From Lachnospiraceae bacterium UBA4631 (lineage in GTDB: Bacteria > Bacillota > Clostridia > Lachnospirales > Lachnospiraceae), in NCBI GenBank assembly GCA_002406015.1, contig DHMX01000008.1, forward strand, positions 1 through 64,000: a stretch of DNA of 64,000 bases, in the 5' to 3' direction. A program made the position numbers and the translations under genes. Of the stretch, positions 47,122 to 53,248 are shown in pieces. The notes beneath the pieces were generated by a model. It was not told the DNA's origin. It did not search any database and saw only the letters and a program-made list of their open reading frames with translations. The stretch's first letter is position 1. Each line of letters starts with the position of its first letter.

Positions 47122-47150
47122 TTGCCTATAGAAAGAAAAGTTGTTATAAT
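47122..47150 (+). promoter_or_regulatory. Promoter of the tRNA-Leu locus
   Basis: TTGCCT (47122-47127), 17 bases, TATAAT (47145-47150). The predicted start falls near 47157, only a few bases before the split tRNA 5' half at 47164. The same promoter would drive the complete tRNA at 47232. Confidence 0.75.
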
Positions 47151-47163
47151 CGAACTTGTGCAA

Positions 47164-47205
47164 GCGGGCATGGCGGAATTGGCAGACGTGCTAGATTTAG
47201 GTTCT
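47164..47205 (+). pseudogene. 5' half of a split tRNA-Leu(UAG)
   Basis: This carries the acceptor strand GCGGGCA, the D arm with GAATTGGCAGA, the anticodon stem CTAGA and the loop TTTAGGT, and ends at the 13-base core AGATTTAGGTTCT (47193-47205). The sequence after it is not tRNA. Joining it to 49105-49156 rebuilds a perfect leucine tRNA: acceptor GCGGGCA/TGCCCGC and anticodon stem CTAGA/TCTAG. Confidence 0.88.
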
Positions 47206-47231
47206 TCCGACATACAAGCGACAAAACAAAT

Positions 47232-47313
47232 GCGGAACTGATGGAATTGGCAGACATGCAAGATTTAGGTTCTTGTGCCGTGAGGCGTGTGGGTTCAAGT
47301 CCCACGTTCCGCA
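47232..47313 (+). tRNA. tRNA-Leu(UAG), element-borne
   Basis: Complete type II tRNA. Acceptor GCGGAAC/GTTCCGC with discriminator A, D stem ATG/CAT with GAATTGGCAGA loop, anticodon stem CAAGA/TCTTG with loop TTTAGGT (anticodon TAG), variable arm GCC-GTGA-GGC, T arm GTGGG-TTCAAGT-CCCAC. CCA is not encoded (TCA follows). It differs from the split host tRNA in the acceptor, anticodon stem, variable and T arms. It also contains a third copy of the 13-base core (47261-47273). Confidence 0.93.
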
Positions 47314-47385
47314 TCATTTACAAGAGTTTTCTATGAATCGTAAGATTTATGGAAAGCCCTTTTACTTTACTCTTTTTCAACCTGA

Positions 47386-47864
47386 ATGAATAAGAACAAC
47401 TCCATTTGTAAGGGAATAAGTGTATATACGCTTAAAATGGAACGTTCTGCATTATCAATGCTTTATAGTAAACAGATAGATATTTGTTGCCAAGAAGGGA
47501 CAATAGAGCGATTGTGCGTTCACGCAAGGCAACGGGAAACGACAGACATTACAGCAGAGAAGGAAAATATAAAGATATATTTATTATGGCAGTTGCGACT
47601 GGAAGTAGACGGAAGGATTTAACCAACCTTCATACAAGTGATTTGATTGTGAAAAATGGCAATTTATACATATCATTTAAAGGCTCAAAAGGCGGTAGAA
47701 ACCGCTTGAGTCCTGTTACAAGAATATGCTAAATGGGTGCAGGAAATCTTCTTAAAACGGCAAATAGAAGGCAAAGAAAAGGTGTTTGATAAAGTACCAC
47801 GGAAGATTGATGTACATTCCCTTAGACGAGAATATGCTCAAAATCTATATCGTGACATTCAAAG
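47386..47864 (+). pseudogene. Frameshifted tyrosine recombinase (integrase)
   Basis: Fragments in two frames rebuild the C-terminal two-thirds of a tyrosine recombinase. They are a core-binding piece (SVYTLKMERSALSMLYS, about 47417-47470), the box I region IFIMAVATGSRRKDLTNLH with the catalytic Arg, ISFKGSKGGRNR, and after a frameshift near 47715 the segment LQEYAKWVQEIF and box II DVHSLRREYAQNLYRDI. The sequence then breaks off before the catalytic tyrosine, where the IS91-type fragment begins. It is inactive as it stands, and was probably the integrase of the tRNA-Leu element. Confidence 0.8.
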
Positions 47865-48030
47865 GGATGCAGTTCTTACCACAGTTAGGACAGCCATACA
47901 TGGCACCACCGTGAGAAGGGTCACCACAATGAATCATCTTGTTGACATTTTCAATGACAGCAGGACGAGGATGGGGTTCGTAAATGATGTGTTCATAATA
48001 ATCAGTAAAAATGGCTTGTAATATATTCAT
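47865..48030 (-). pseudogene. IS91-family transposase N-terminal fragment
   Basis: On the minus strand from ATG 48030: MNILQAIFTDYYEHIIY, then VNKMIHCGDPSHGGAMYGC and CPNCGKN. This is the start of the zinc-binding N-terminal domain of IS91-type rolling-circle transposases common in Lachnospiraceae. It stops after the first CxxC pair, where it abuts the integrase remnant; the catalytic domain is missing. Confidence 0.75.
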
Positions 48031-48071
48031 AATGGAATTTTACAATAAAGAAAGAGATGGGGAAACCCCTT

Positions 48072-48123
48072 CCCCTCATTCATGAGGGGTTAGGGGAGTT
48101 GAGAGTGTCGAAGACACTTTTTT
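48072..48123 (+). terminator. Hairpin pair including a terminator
   Basis: An inverted repeat CCCCTCA-TTCA-TGAGGGG (48072-48089) is followed by AGTGTC-GAA-GACACT with a T-run (48104-48123). The second is a compact Rho-independent terminator that isolates the next gene from upstream transcription. Confidence 0.7.
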
Positions 48124-48126
48124 GTC

Positions 48127-48160
48127 TTGAAAACTAAGTGTATGGATGATACACTTAGTT
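48127..48160 (+). promoter_or_regulatory. Promoter covered by a perfect palindromic operator
   Basis: TTGAAA (48127-48132), 17 bases, TACACT (48150-48155). A perfect 11-base inverted repeat, AACTAAGTGTA and TACACTTAGTT separated by seven bases (48132-48160), fills the spacer and covers the -10 box. It has no T-run after it, so it is an operator and not a terminator. Such sites suit a TetR-, PadR- or MarR-type repressor, but none is encoded beside it. Confidence 0.75.
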
Positions 48161-48186
48161 AAATCGAAAGTTGTGGAGGAGAGATT

Positions 48187-48792
48187 ATGAACAGAATAAT
48201 TTCCCAAATTGGAGCAGTAGTCGTAACAATTACTGTATTTCTTTTTGCTATATGTCTGATTGCTGATTTACCATTTGTTTCATATCTCGTGTGTATGTTT
48301 TTACCTCTGGGATACATTATGATGGCAGTAGGGTTTCAATATGAAAGCTGCGAAGAACGGAAAGTTTCTGCCAGTGTCGGTGTTGTTATTGCCGTTATCT
48401 ATGCGGTGATGGTTCTATTAGTATATTATGCCCAGACAACGAGCGTTCAACTGGGCGGTTTGAATGAGCAAGCCGTTCGAATATTAGATTTTCAGCGTGG
48501 TGGTCTGTTATTCAATTATGATTTGCTTGGTTACGGAATGATGGCACTTTCCACATTATTTATTGGTCTTTCTATCAATCCAAGTTCGAAAGCGGACAAG
48601 TGGCTGAAATATTTGATGATACTACATGGCATTTTTTTTATTGGATGTTTTATTATGCCGATGACAGGTGTATTCACAAGCATGGAAAGCGGAGAAAGTG
48701 GAAACGGAGGTACTATTGCACTATTATGTTGGTGTGTATATTTTTTTCCTATTGGTGTATTAGCATATAAGCATTTCCAAAAGACTCAGTAA
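48187..48792 (+). CDS. Unknown multi-span membrane protein
   Basis: A 201-residue protein with about six hydrophobic segments (near residues 8-28, 33-50, 63-83, 112-130, 143-163, 178-195) and few charged residues. I do not recognise the family. Start behind GTGGAGGAGAG. Base use is closer to the phage-like region than to the core genes. The palindrome-covered promoter says it is tightly regulated, perhaps induced by a compound sensed by an absent repressor. Confidence 0.7.
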   Translation: MNRIISQIGAVVVTITVFLFAICLIADLPFVSYLVCMFLPLGYIMMAVGFQYESCEERKVSASVGVVIAVIYAVMVLLVYYAQTTSVQLGGLNEQAVRILDFQRGGLLFNYDLLGYGMMALSTLFIGLSINPSSKADKWLKYLMILHGIFFIGCFIMPMTGVFTSMESGESGNGGTIALLCWCVYFFPIGVLAYKHFQKTQ

Positions 48793-48817
48793 CAACTTCA
48801 AGTTTGTTTAATTGTAG

Positions 48818-48866
48818 CGTGTCAAGGGGTGCTTGTTTACAAGCATACATTTTACCCCTTTACACG
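48818..48866. repeat. Nested inverted repeat
   Basis: An outer stem CGTGTCAAGGGGT pairs with ACCCCTTTACACG (12 of 13), enclosing GCTTGT-TT-ACAAGC. No T-run follows. It lies just after the membrane-protein stop. It may be the folded end of a mobile element or an RNA structure. Confidence 0.65.
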
Positions 48867-48895
48867 GCGGAAACAGCTAAATATTAAAATCTTAA

Positions 48896-48931
48896 AAGAG
48901 GGTATGAGTGCTTTTTCTCATATCCTCTTGA
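48896..48931 (+). terminator. Probable bidirectional terminator
   Basis: AAGAGGGTATGAG pairs with CTCATATCCTCTT (one mismatch) around TGCTTTTT. The flanks are A/T-rich, but the T-run after the stem is weak. The rest of 48932-49104 is A/T-rich and shows no gene. Confidence 0.5.
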
Positions 48932-49104
48932 TTATATAAAAATATATTTTTGTTTATTGAAAAAAATATAAAAATATGTTAATCTAAGGCGGTAAACTGT
49001 ATGCTATGTTTACAGATTGTTAGATTGTATTTTTAAGAAAATGCAGTATTTAAGCGGTTTAAGGAAAAAACAAGCACGCTAGATTATCAGACACTAATAA
49101 AATG

Positions 49105-49156
49105 AGATTTAGGTTCTAGTGTCCCCGACGTGCAGGTTCAAGTCCTGTTGCCCGCA
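49105..49156 (+). pseudogene. 3' half of the split tRNA-Leu(UAG)
   Basis: It begins with the core AGATTTAGGTTCT and continues with AG of the anticodon stem, variable arm GTC-CCC-GAC, T arm GCAGG-TTCAAGT-CCTGT, the acceptor strand TGCCCGC and discriminator A. It fits the 5' half at 47164-47205 exactly. A strong terminator follows at 49166, which would have ended the original tRNA transcript. Confidence 0.88.
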
Positions 49157-49165
49157 TTGAACCTA

Positions 49166-49208
49166 GAGCTGAGAATGTAGAAAAATCAACATTCTCAGCT
49201 CTTTTTTA
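49166..49208 (+). terminator. Terminator of the original tRNA-Leu gene
   Basis: GAGCTGAGAATGT pairs perfectly with ACATTCTCAGCTC around a ten-base loop, then TTTTTTATT. Confidence 0.9.
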
Positions 49209-49257
49209 TTGTATTGAATCTTTTAATAAGCCCGTTTAACTTGCATCGATATAACAG

Positions 49258-49656
49258 TTATTTTGACTGTGCCTGTTTCAAAAGGGCATCCTGAAGAACT
49301 CTTGAAAAGTTAATATGATTGGCTTCACCGTAAGTGTTCAGCCATGCAGGAATAGTAATATTTTTCCGCACAGTTTTGGAACCATACTTTTCAGAGTAAC
49401 TGGACATATCAAGTACCAGAAGATTAACAAAGGAACCTTCTGGGGCGGTGATGTCTGATGGAGCAGAAGCAGAAGGAATAGAATGTCCAGCCTCCAATTC
49501 ATCAAGAACCCATCCACTAGCTGCATCTACAGCCATTTCGATTGCATCTACTAGAGAGTTTCCTTCAGTTACGCATCCCGGAAGGTCTGGAACCTCAACA
49601 GTATAACCATCTATATCACCAAATGGAGTAAAAATAGCAGGATAAACAAGTTTCAT
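49258..49656 (-). CDS. hicB: HicB-family antitoxin
   Basis: A 132-residue antitoxin; start placed at the ATG three codons into the open frame, with AAAGGTGG eight bases before it. The N-terminal partial RNase-H-like fold shows GYTVEVPDLPGCVTEGNS and DAIEMAVDAASGW. The C-terminal stretch NITIPAWLNTYGEANHIN is the ribbon-helix-helix-like DNA-binding part. It follows hicA, the usual order. Confidence 0.9.
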   Translation of the reverse strand: MKLVYPAIFTPFGDIDGYTVEVPDLPGCVTEGNSLVDAIEMAVDAASGWVLDELEAGHSIPSASAPSDITAPEGSFVNLLVLDMSSYSEKYGSKTVRKNITIPAWLNTYGEANHINFSRVLQDALLKQAQSK

Positions 49657-49700
49657 TATAAACAACCACCTTTCAGTTTTATATCTATTGTGAGGCGGGG

Positions 49701-49883
49701 CTATTTCAGTCCTGCCTGCTTTAGTATTGAGCTTGCTGTCTTAGGATGTACATCACCTTTGTGAAAAGGGATTGTAACTTTTCCGGGTTTAGTTGGGTGT
49801 TTGTACTGGCGATGAGAACCAACCTGAGTTACGAGTTTCCAACCATCTTGTGAAATTAATTTTTCCAGTTCTTTAACTGTCAT
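49701..49883 (-). CDS. hicA: HicA-family mRNA interferase toxin
   Basis: A 60-residue dsRBD-fold toxin: KELEKLISQDGWKLV, the catalytic His in VGSHRQYKHP, and VTIPFHKGDVHPKTASSIL. AGGAGG precedes the ATG. It cleaves mRNA when HicB is lost. It lies outside the tRNA-bounded element. Confidence 0.93.
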   Translation of the reverse strand: MTVKELEKLISQDGWKLVTQVGSHRQYKHPTKPGKVTIPFHKGDVHPKTASSILKQAGLK

Positions 49884-49902
49884 TTGTACCTCCTATAATT
49901 AT

Positions 49903-49954
49903 ATTATACACACTACATGCATAATATCAACAAGAAAATGCGTATCATACGCAT
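49903..49954 (-). promoter_or_regulatory. hicAB promoter with upstream palindrome
   Basis: Read on the minus strand: TTGATA (49930-49925), 16 bases, TATAAT (49908-49903). Immediately upstream of the -35 box is the palindrome ATGCGTA-TCA-TACGCAT (49938-49954), a likely HicB or HicAB operator. The stretch from 49955 to 50251 is A/T-rich with no gene, apart from one copy of a direct repeat (50124-50160). Confidence 0.65.
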
Positions 49955-50123
49955 ATAATGTTTTGGAAAATTATATAGAAAACTCCGGCATTAAAGAATG
50001 CAAGGATAAGAAATTAAAAAAATGAGGAACAGTAAGCGTAATGAAAATTAGTGAAAAATCAAAATATTTATTTTGATTTTGCAAATTTGTAAAAAATATA
50101 GTTGCAAAGAACAGAAAAATGGA

Positions 50124-50161
50124 TTATATTTTTTGTATTCAAAACTAAAAGACAGAACGTG
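50124..50161 (+). repeat. Direct repeat copy 1 flanking the TA module
   Basis: The words TTTTTTG, then AAAACTAAAAGACAGAAC, recur at 51069-51105 with few differences. The two copies bracket the higBA-type module. Confidence 0.6.
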
Positions 50162-50251
50162 AAGTAATTCTTAGAACTGGTTCAAGGCATAAAACAATGT
50201 ATCTTAAAAAAACAAATCAAATAATCTACAGTAACAGAATTAAATGAATAA

Positions 50252-50280
50252 TTGACATTATGGTATATATGCCATATAAT
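50252..50280 (+). promoter_or_regulatory. Full-consensus promoter of the higBA-type module
   Basis: TTGACA (50252-50257), 17 bases, TATAAT (50275-50280), a perfect sigma-A match. The spacer contains the imperfect dyad TATGGTATATATGCCATA (50260-50277), which fits autorepression by the antitoxin. Confidence 0.85.
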
Positions 50281-50298
50281 ATACACAAAGGAGATTAT

Positions 50299-50664
50299 AT
50301 GACAGAATTTAAACTGATAGCATATGAAAAGGAAAATGGCGAAGTTCCAGTAGAAGAATTTCTGGATTCTATTAATCCTAAGATGCGAGCTAAGATATTT
50401 GGATTATTGGGGATTCTACAAGAGAAAGGAAATATGCTTAGAGAACCATATAGCAAGCATTTAGATGACGGAATATTTGAATTGCGTTGTAAGTTTGGCA
50501 GTGATATTACCAGAGTCTTATATTTTTTCTATTATGAGGGGAAAATAATATTGACGAATGGTTTTGTTAAAAAGACACAGAAAACTTCTAAAGAGGAGAT
50601 ACAGATTGCAAAGGATAGAAGAAAAGATTTTATAGAAAGGGTGATGAAGGATGAGAACATTTGA
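50299..50664 (+). CDS. RelE/HigB-type toxin (phage Gp49-like)
   Basis: A 121-residue toxin from ATG 50299 (AAAGGAG site). It matches the Gp49-like HigB pattern: an N-terminal helix pair with PVEEFLDSIN, KHLDDGIFELRCKFG, TRVLYFFYYEGKIILTNGFVKKTQKT and the helical end IQIAKDRRKDF. It is expected to be a ribosome-dependent mRNA endonuclease. It comes before its antitoxin, which is the HigBA order. Confidence 0.88.
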   Translation: MTEFKLIAYEKENGEVPVEEFLDSINPKMRAKIFGLLGILQEKGNMLREPYSKHLDDGIFELRCKFGSDITRVLYFFYYEGKIILTNGFVKKTQKTSKEEIQIAKDRRKDFIERVMKDENI

Positions 50665-50938
50665 TGATATGCTTTCTAAACAGTTACAGGATGAAGAATT
50701 TAAAAAAGAATATGATGCAATTCAACCAGAGATGGATGTTATAAGAGCTATTGTAGATGCTCGTACTTCTCAGAATATGACACAGAAGGAATTGGCTGAA
50801 CGTACCGGTATTAATCAGGCAGATATTAGCAAACTTGAAAATGGAACAAGGAATCCGTCAGTTAATTTACTTAAAAGGTTAGCGGATGGAATGGGAATGG
50901 TTCTCAAGATAGAGTTTGTACCGAAACAGAAAGCGTAA
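50651..50938 (+). CDS. XRE-family antitoxin (HigA-like)
   Basis: A 95-residue protein overlapping the toxin gene by 14 bases. Helix-turn-helix in the centre: NMTQKELAERTGINQADISK, then LENGTRNPSVNLLKRLA. The N-terminal helical part would bind the toxin. A terminator-like hairpin follows at 50946-50973. Confidence 0.9.
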   Translation: MRTFDDMLSKQLQDEEFKKEYDAIQPEMDVIRAIVDARTSQNMTQKELAERTGINQADISKLENGTRNPSVNLLKRLADGMGMVLKIEFVPKQKA

Positions 50939-50945
50939 TTCTATG

Positions 50946-50980
50946 ACCTCACTGGATTGTTGTCTGGTGAGGTTATTTTA
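50946..50980 (+). terminator. Terminator after the HigA-like gene
   Basis: ACCTCAC pairs with GTGAGGT around a 14-base loop, followed by TATTTTATA. Confidence 0.5.
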
Positions 50981-51063
50981 TATATGGATTAAAGATTATA
51001 ATGGCTAATTGCCTGTGAATTTATTGGTAAGTGTCATTATCAGTAACGTTTTCTTGATAATAC

Positions 51064-51315
51064 ATGACTTATAATTTTTTGCATTTAAAACTAAAAGACA
51101 GAACCTACAATAAACCCCAACAGGAGGAAGTTGCAAAGCAAACAAAACATGATATAATTAAATTACGAATTAATTTATTTGATATACAGGACCCATTGTA
51201 TTTGGATGCAGTCAGTGTTGATGAGTTGGATGACTTTTTAGATGTGTGCATTCATGGTTCGCCGTATGCTAACACAGAAAGGCGGAGAACATTCAATAAG
51301 GGGGTAGAGGAATGA
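51064..51315 (+). pseudogene. Truncated polymorphic-toxin tip, copy 1
   Basis: An 83-codon frame whose residues LRINLFDIQDPLYLDA align with LRINMFNKSDPLYYEA of the toxin at 52242-53248. Its end, GSPYANTERRRTFNKGVEE, aligns with the extreme C-terminus of that toxin (GSPFTNTGKWRIFKNGDEI). The middle, about 75 residues with the SC motif, is missing, so it is an internally deleted toxin. It overlaps the next gene by four bases (ATGA), as the intact copy does. The first 25 residues are probably not native. Confidence 0.65.
51069..51107 (+). repeat. Direct repeat copy 2 flanking the TA module
   Basis: Second copy of the block at 50124-50161 (AAAACTAAAAGACAGAAC core, identical over 18 bases). Here it lies inside the open frame of the truncated toxin remnant. 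Confidence 0.6.
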
Positions 51316-51614
51316 AAAGCATAGGATTTTTTAGAGAAATGCACCTATATGCTGATGTAGGGAGCATAAAAGATTACTTAGTAGAAAACGTTGATTATGA
51401 TAAGCGAAAAGTAATAGACTATCTTAAAAACCAGAAAAAAATTGCTGGTTGTCCAAGAAGTGCAATTGATTGCTTAACCGGCAAAGAAATTGCAAGAAGT
51501 TTTTTTGTATATAATGACGGGGAATATGAATGGTGCGATTTTCTAATATATCATATCGAACATTATAACATCAGATTACCAAAGGAATTTATAGACAAAA
51601 TTGAAATGGCATAA
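51312..51614 (+). CDS. Immunity-like protein, copy 1
   Basis: A 100-residue soluble protein, about half identical by eye to the 107-residue product at 53245. Shared landmarks are VDYDKRKV, AIDCLTGKEI, DGEYEWCDFL and EHYNIRLP. No named family is recognised. Its constant place directly behind a toxin tip, coupled by ATGA, is the basis for calling it immunity. Its toxin has lost the core, so it may be a retained orphan immunity gene. A terminator follows. Confidence 0.65.
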   Translation: MKSIGFFREMHLYADVGSIKDYLVENVDYDKRKVIDYLKNQKKIAGCPRSAIDCLTGKEIARSFFVYNDGEYEWCDFLIYHIEHYNIRLPKEFIDKIEMA

Positions 51615-51627
51615 TAAATAAGCAAAG

Positions 51628-51655
51628 GACTGTGAACAACTCACGGTCTTTTCTT
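51628..51655 (+). terminator. Terminator after immunity copy 1
   Basis: GACTGTGA pairs with TCACGGTC (one G-U pair) around ACAAC, followed by TTTTCTT. Confidence 0.75.
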
Positions 51656-51681
51656 ATGCAAAAATATAAGGAGGATATAAA

Positions 51682-52125
51682 ATGCAGCAGTATGTAGGAA
51701 CAAAGATAATTAAGGCGGAACCAATGACGAGAGGTGAGTACAATCAGTATCGGGGCTGGCAGATTCCGGAGAATGAGAATCCAGCGGATGAGGGGTATCA
51801 TGTGGTATATCCGGATGGATATGAGAGCTGGTGCCCGAAGAAACAATTTGACGAGGCATACCGGAGAATCGGACGATTGACATTCGACATTGTGGTTAAA
51901 CTGTTGAAGAAAGGTAAAAAGGTAGCAAGACAGGGTTGAAATGGAAAGGGAATGTATCTTTTCCTGTCTCCAAAACTCGGATGCCAGATGTATGAGAAAT
52001 TTACCAGTGAGAGAATCAACGACCTACAGGAGTTTATTGTGATGAAAACCACAGATGGTACGTTGATACCATGGCTGGCATCTCAGACAGATATGCTTGC
52101 AGAAGACTGGATACTGGTTGAATAG
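51682..52125 (+). pseudogene. Tad2-like (DUF2829) phage protein interrupted by TGA
   Basis: An open frame of 148 codons if TGA at codon 86 (51937-51939) is ignored. Before it: PMTRGEYNQYRGWQIPENEN, YPDGYESWCPK, LTFDIVVKLLKKGKKVARQG. After it, in the same frame: NGKGMYLFLS, MKTTDGTLIPWLASQTDMLA and EDWILVE. The TGA replaces the tryptophan expected in the ARxGWNGKGM motif. DUF2829 is the Tad2 family, phage proteins that sequester the signal molecule of Thoeris defence. A ribosome site AAGGAGG precedes the ATG. The stop makes it a probable pseudogene. Confidence 0.75.
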
Positions 52126-52184
52126 GAAAAGTTGCACTGATGTAACAAAATCAGGAAAACCAGAATGCAGGTTAATATCAGCAT

Positions 52185-53248
52185 CATATATCATCCTCCA
52201 GCCTACTGGATGGAAAGCTCTGGTACAACATAGCAAACCGAGTGATTACTCCGACAATGAAGAATAATTACGACATCATCACAAAGTATGTGGCAGATGT
52301 GCAGACTAATCTTAATAAGGTAGCAGAACTAGGCATCAAGGCTATTCCGCCAGACATGAATGTAGAGGATAAGGTACAGGGGATAGTAAACAGAGTATCC
52401 AGCGAGAGCTTCTATGACGACATATAATGGATTTTGCAAGAACCGGTGAAGACATTCGGTCGAAGTGTTGTAGATGCATCAATCAGTGCCAATGTGAATT
52501 TTCAAGGAAAAGCTGGATTGACACCGAAAATAGTTAGAAAGGCAACTGGAAGTTGTTGTAAGTGGTGCATGGCACTTGCTGGAACCTATTCATACCCAGA
52601 TGTGCCGAAGGATGTATACAGGCGACATGATAACTGTTGCTGTGTGGTTAATTATGACCCGGGCAATGGGAAAATTCAGTCTGTTCATTCAGGAAAAGAA
52701 GGAAGACGTGCATATATTCAGAATAAATACGGTGGCTATGAGAAGTCAAAGGAAGCAAGGATGGCACATGCTAAAGAAATTGCAGAGACTGAAGCTGGTA
52801 ATAATGGAATAAATATGTTAGAATATGAAAATAACGGTGATTCATTGAAATTAAGAATTAATATGTTTAATAAATCAGACCCGCTGTATTACGAAGCTTT
52901 TAGTATTGATGAAGAATCTCAGTATAAGATATATGTGGACATGGAAACCCAAAGCAATTTGAAGCATGGATAAATGGAAAGAAAGTTGTTATGAATGCAC
53001 ATGATTTTGCACAATATCTGAAAGAAAGCGGTAACTTTACAGGACAAAATTTAAGGTTTGTGTCGTGTGCGGTTGGACAAGGAAACGACAGCTTTGCACA
53101 ACAGCTATCAAAGGAACTTGAAATTACGGTGAAGGCACCGGATGATGATGCATATTATAATCCAAAAGATGGGGTTATTACAATAGGGTCTCCATTTACG
53201 AATACAGGAAAATGGAGAATATTTAAGAATGGAGATGAGATATTATGA
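52185..53248 (+). pseudogene. Phage minor-capsid protein fused to C-terminal toxin domain, broken
   Basis: Pieces in three frames form one protein. PPAYWME near 52195 is followed after a frameshift by LWYNIANRVITPTMKNNYD. An in-frame TAA comes at 52425 (before WILQEPVKTFG). Then comes the phage minor-head domain ending KATGSCCKWCMALAGTYSY and YRRHDNCCCVVNYDPG. After a linker with LRINMFNKSDPLYYEAF and a frameshift near 52930 there is a toxin-like tip: ICGHGNPKQFEAW, GQNLRFVSCAVGQGNDSFAQ, VKAPDDD. The HG and SC motifs look like a His/Cys pair. The break points make the full protein unlikely to be made. Confidence 0.72.

Larger units (their letters stand above)
47206..49117. mobile_element. Remnant integrative element inside tRNA-Leu anticodon loop
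   Basis: It is bounded by two copies of the core AGATTTAGGTTCT (47193-47205 and 49105-49117). Removing 47206-49117 restores the tRNA exactly. Contents in order: a complete tRNA-Leu(UAG), a frameshifted tyrosine recombinase, an IS91-type transposase fragment, hairpins, a membrane protein gene and a hairpin-rich right end. At 1.9 kb and with a broken integrase it is no longer mobile by itself. Its larger ancestor was probably a phage or ICE (inference). Confidence 0.75.

Noticed and set aside
47064..47336. A 90-residue open frame spanning the tRNA region
   Set aside because: It runs straight through the tRNA promoter, the split tRNA half and the complete tRNA; it is chance translation.
49101..49165. 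A stand-alone second tRNA gene at 49.1 kb
   Set aside because: The 5' half is missing: there is no acceptor 5' strand or D arm upstream of 49105. It is the 3' half of the split gene.
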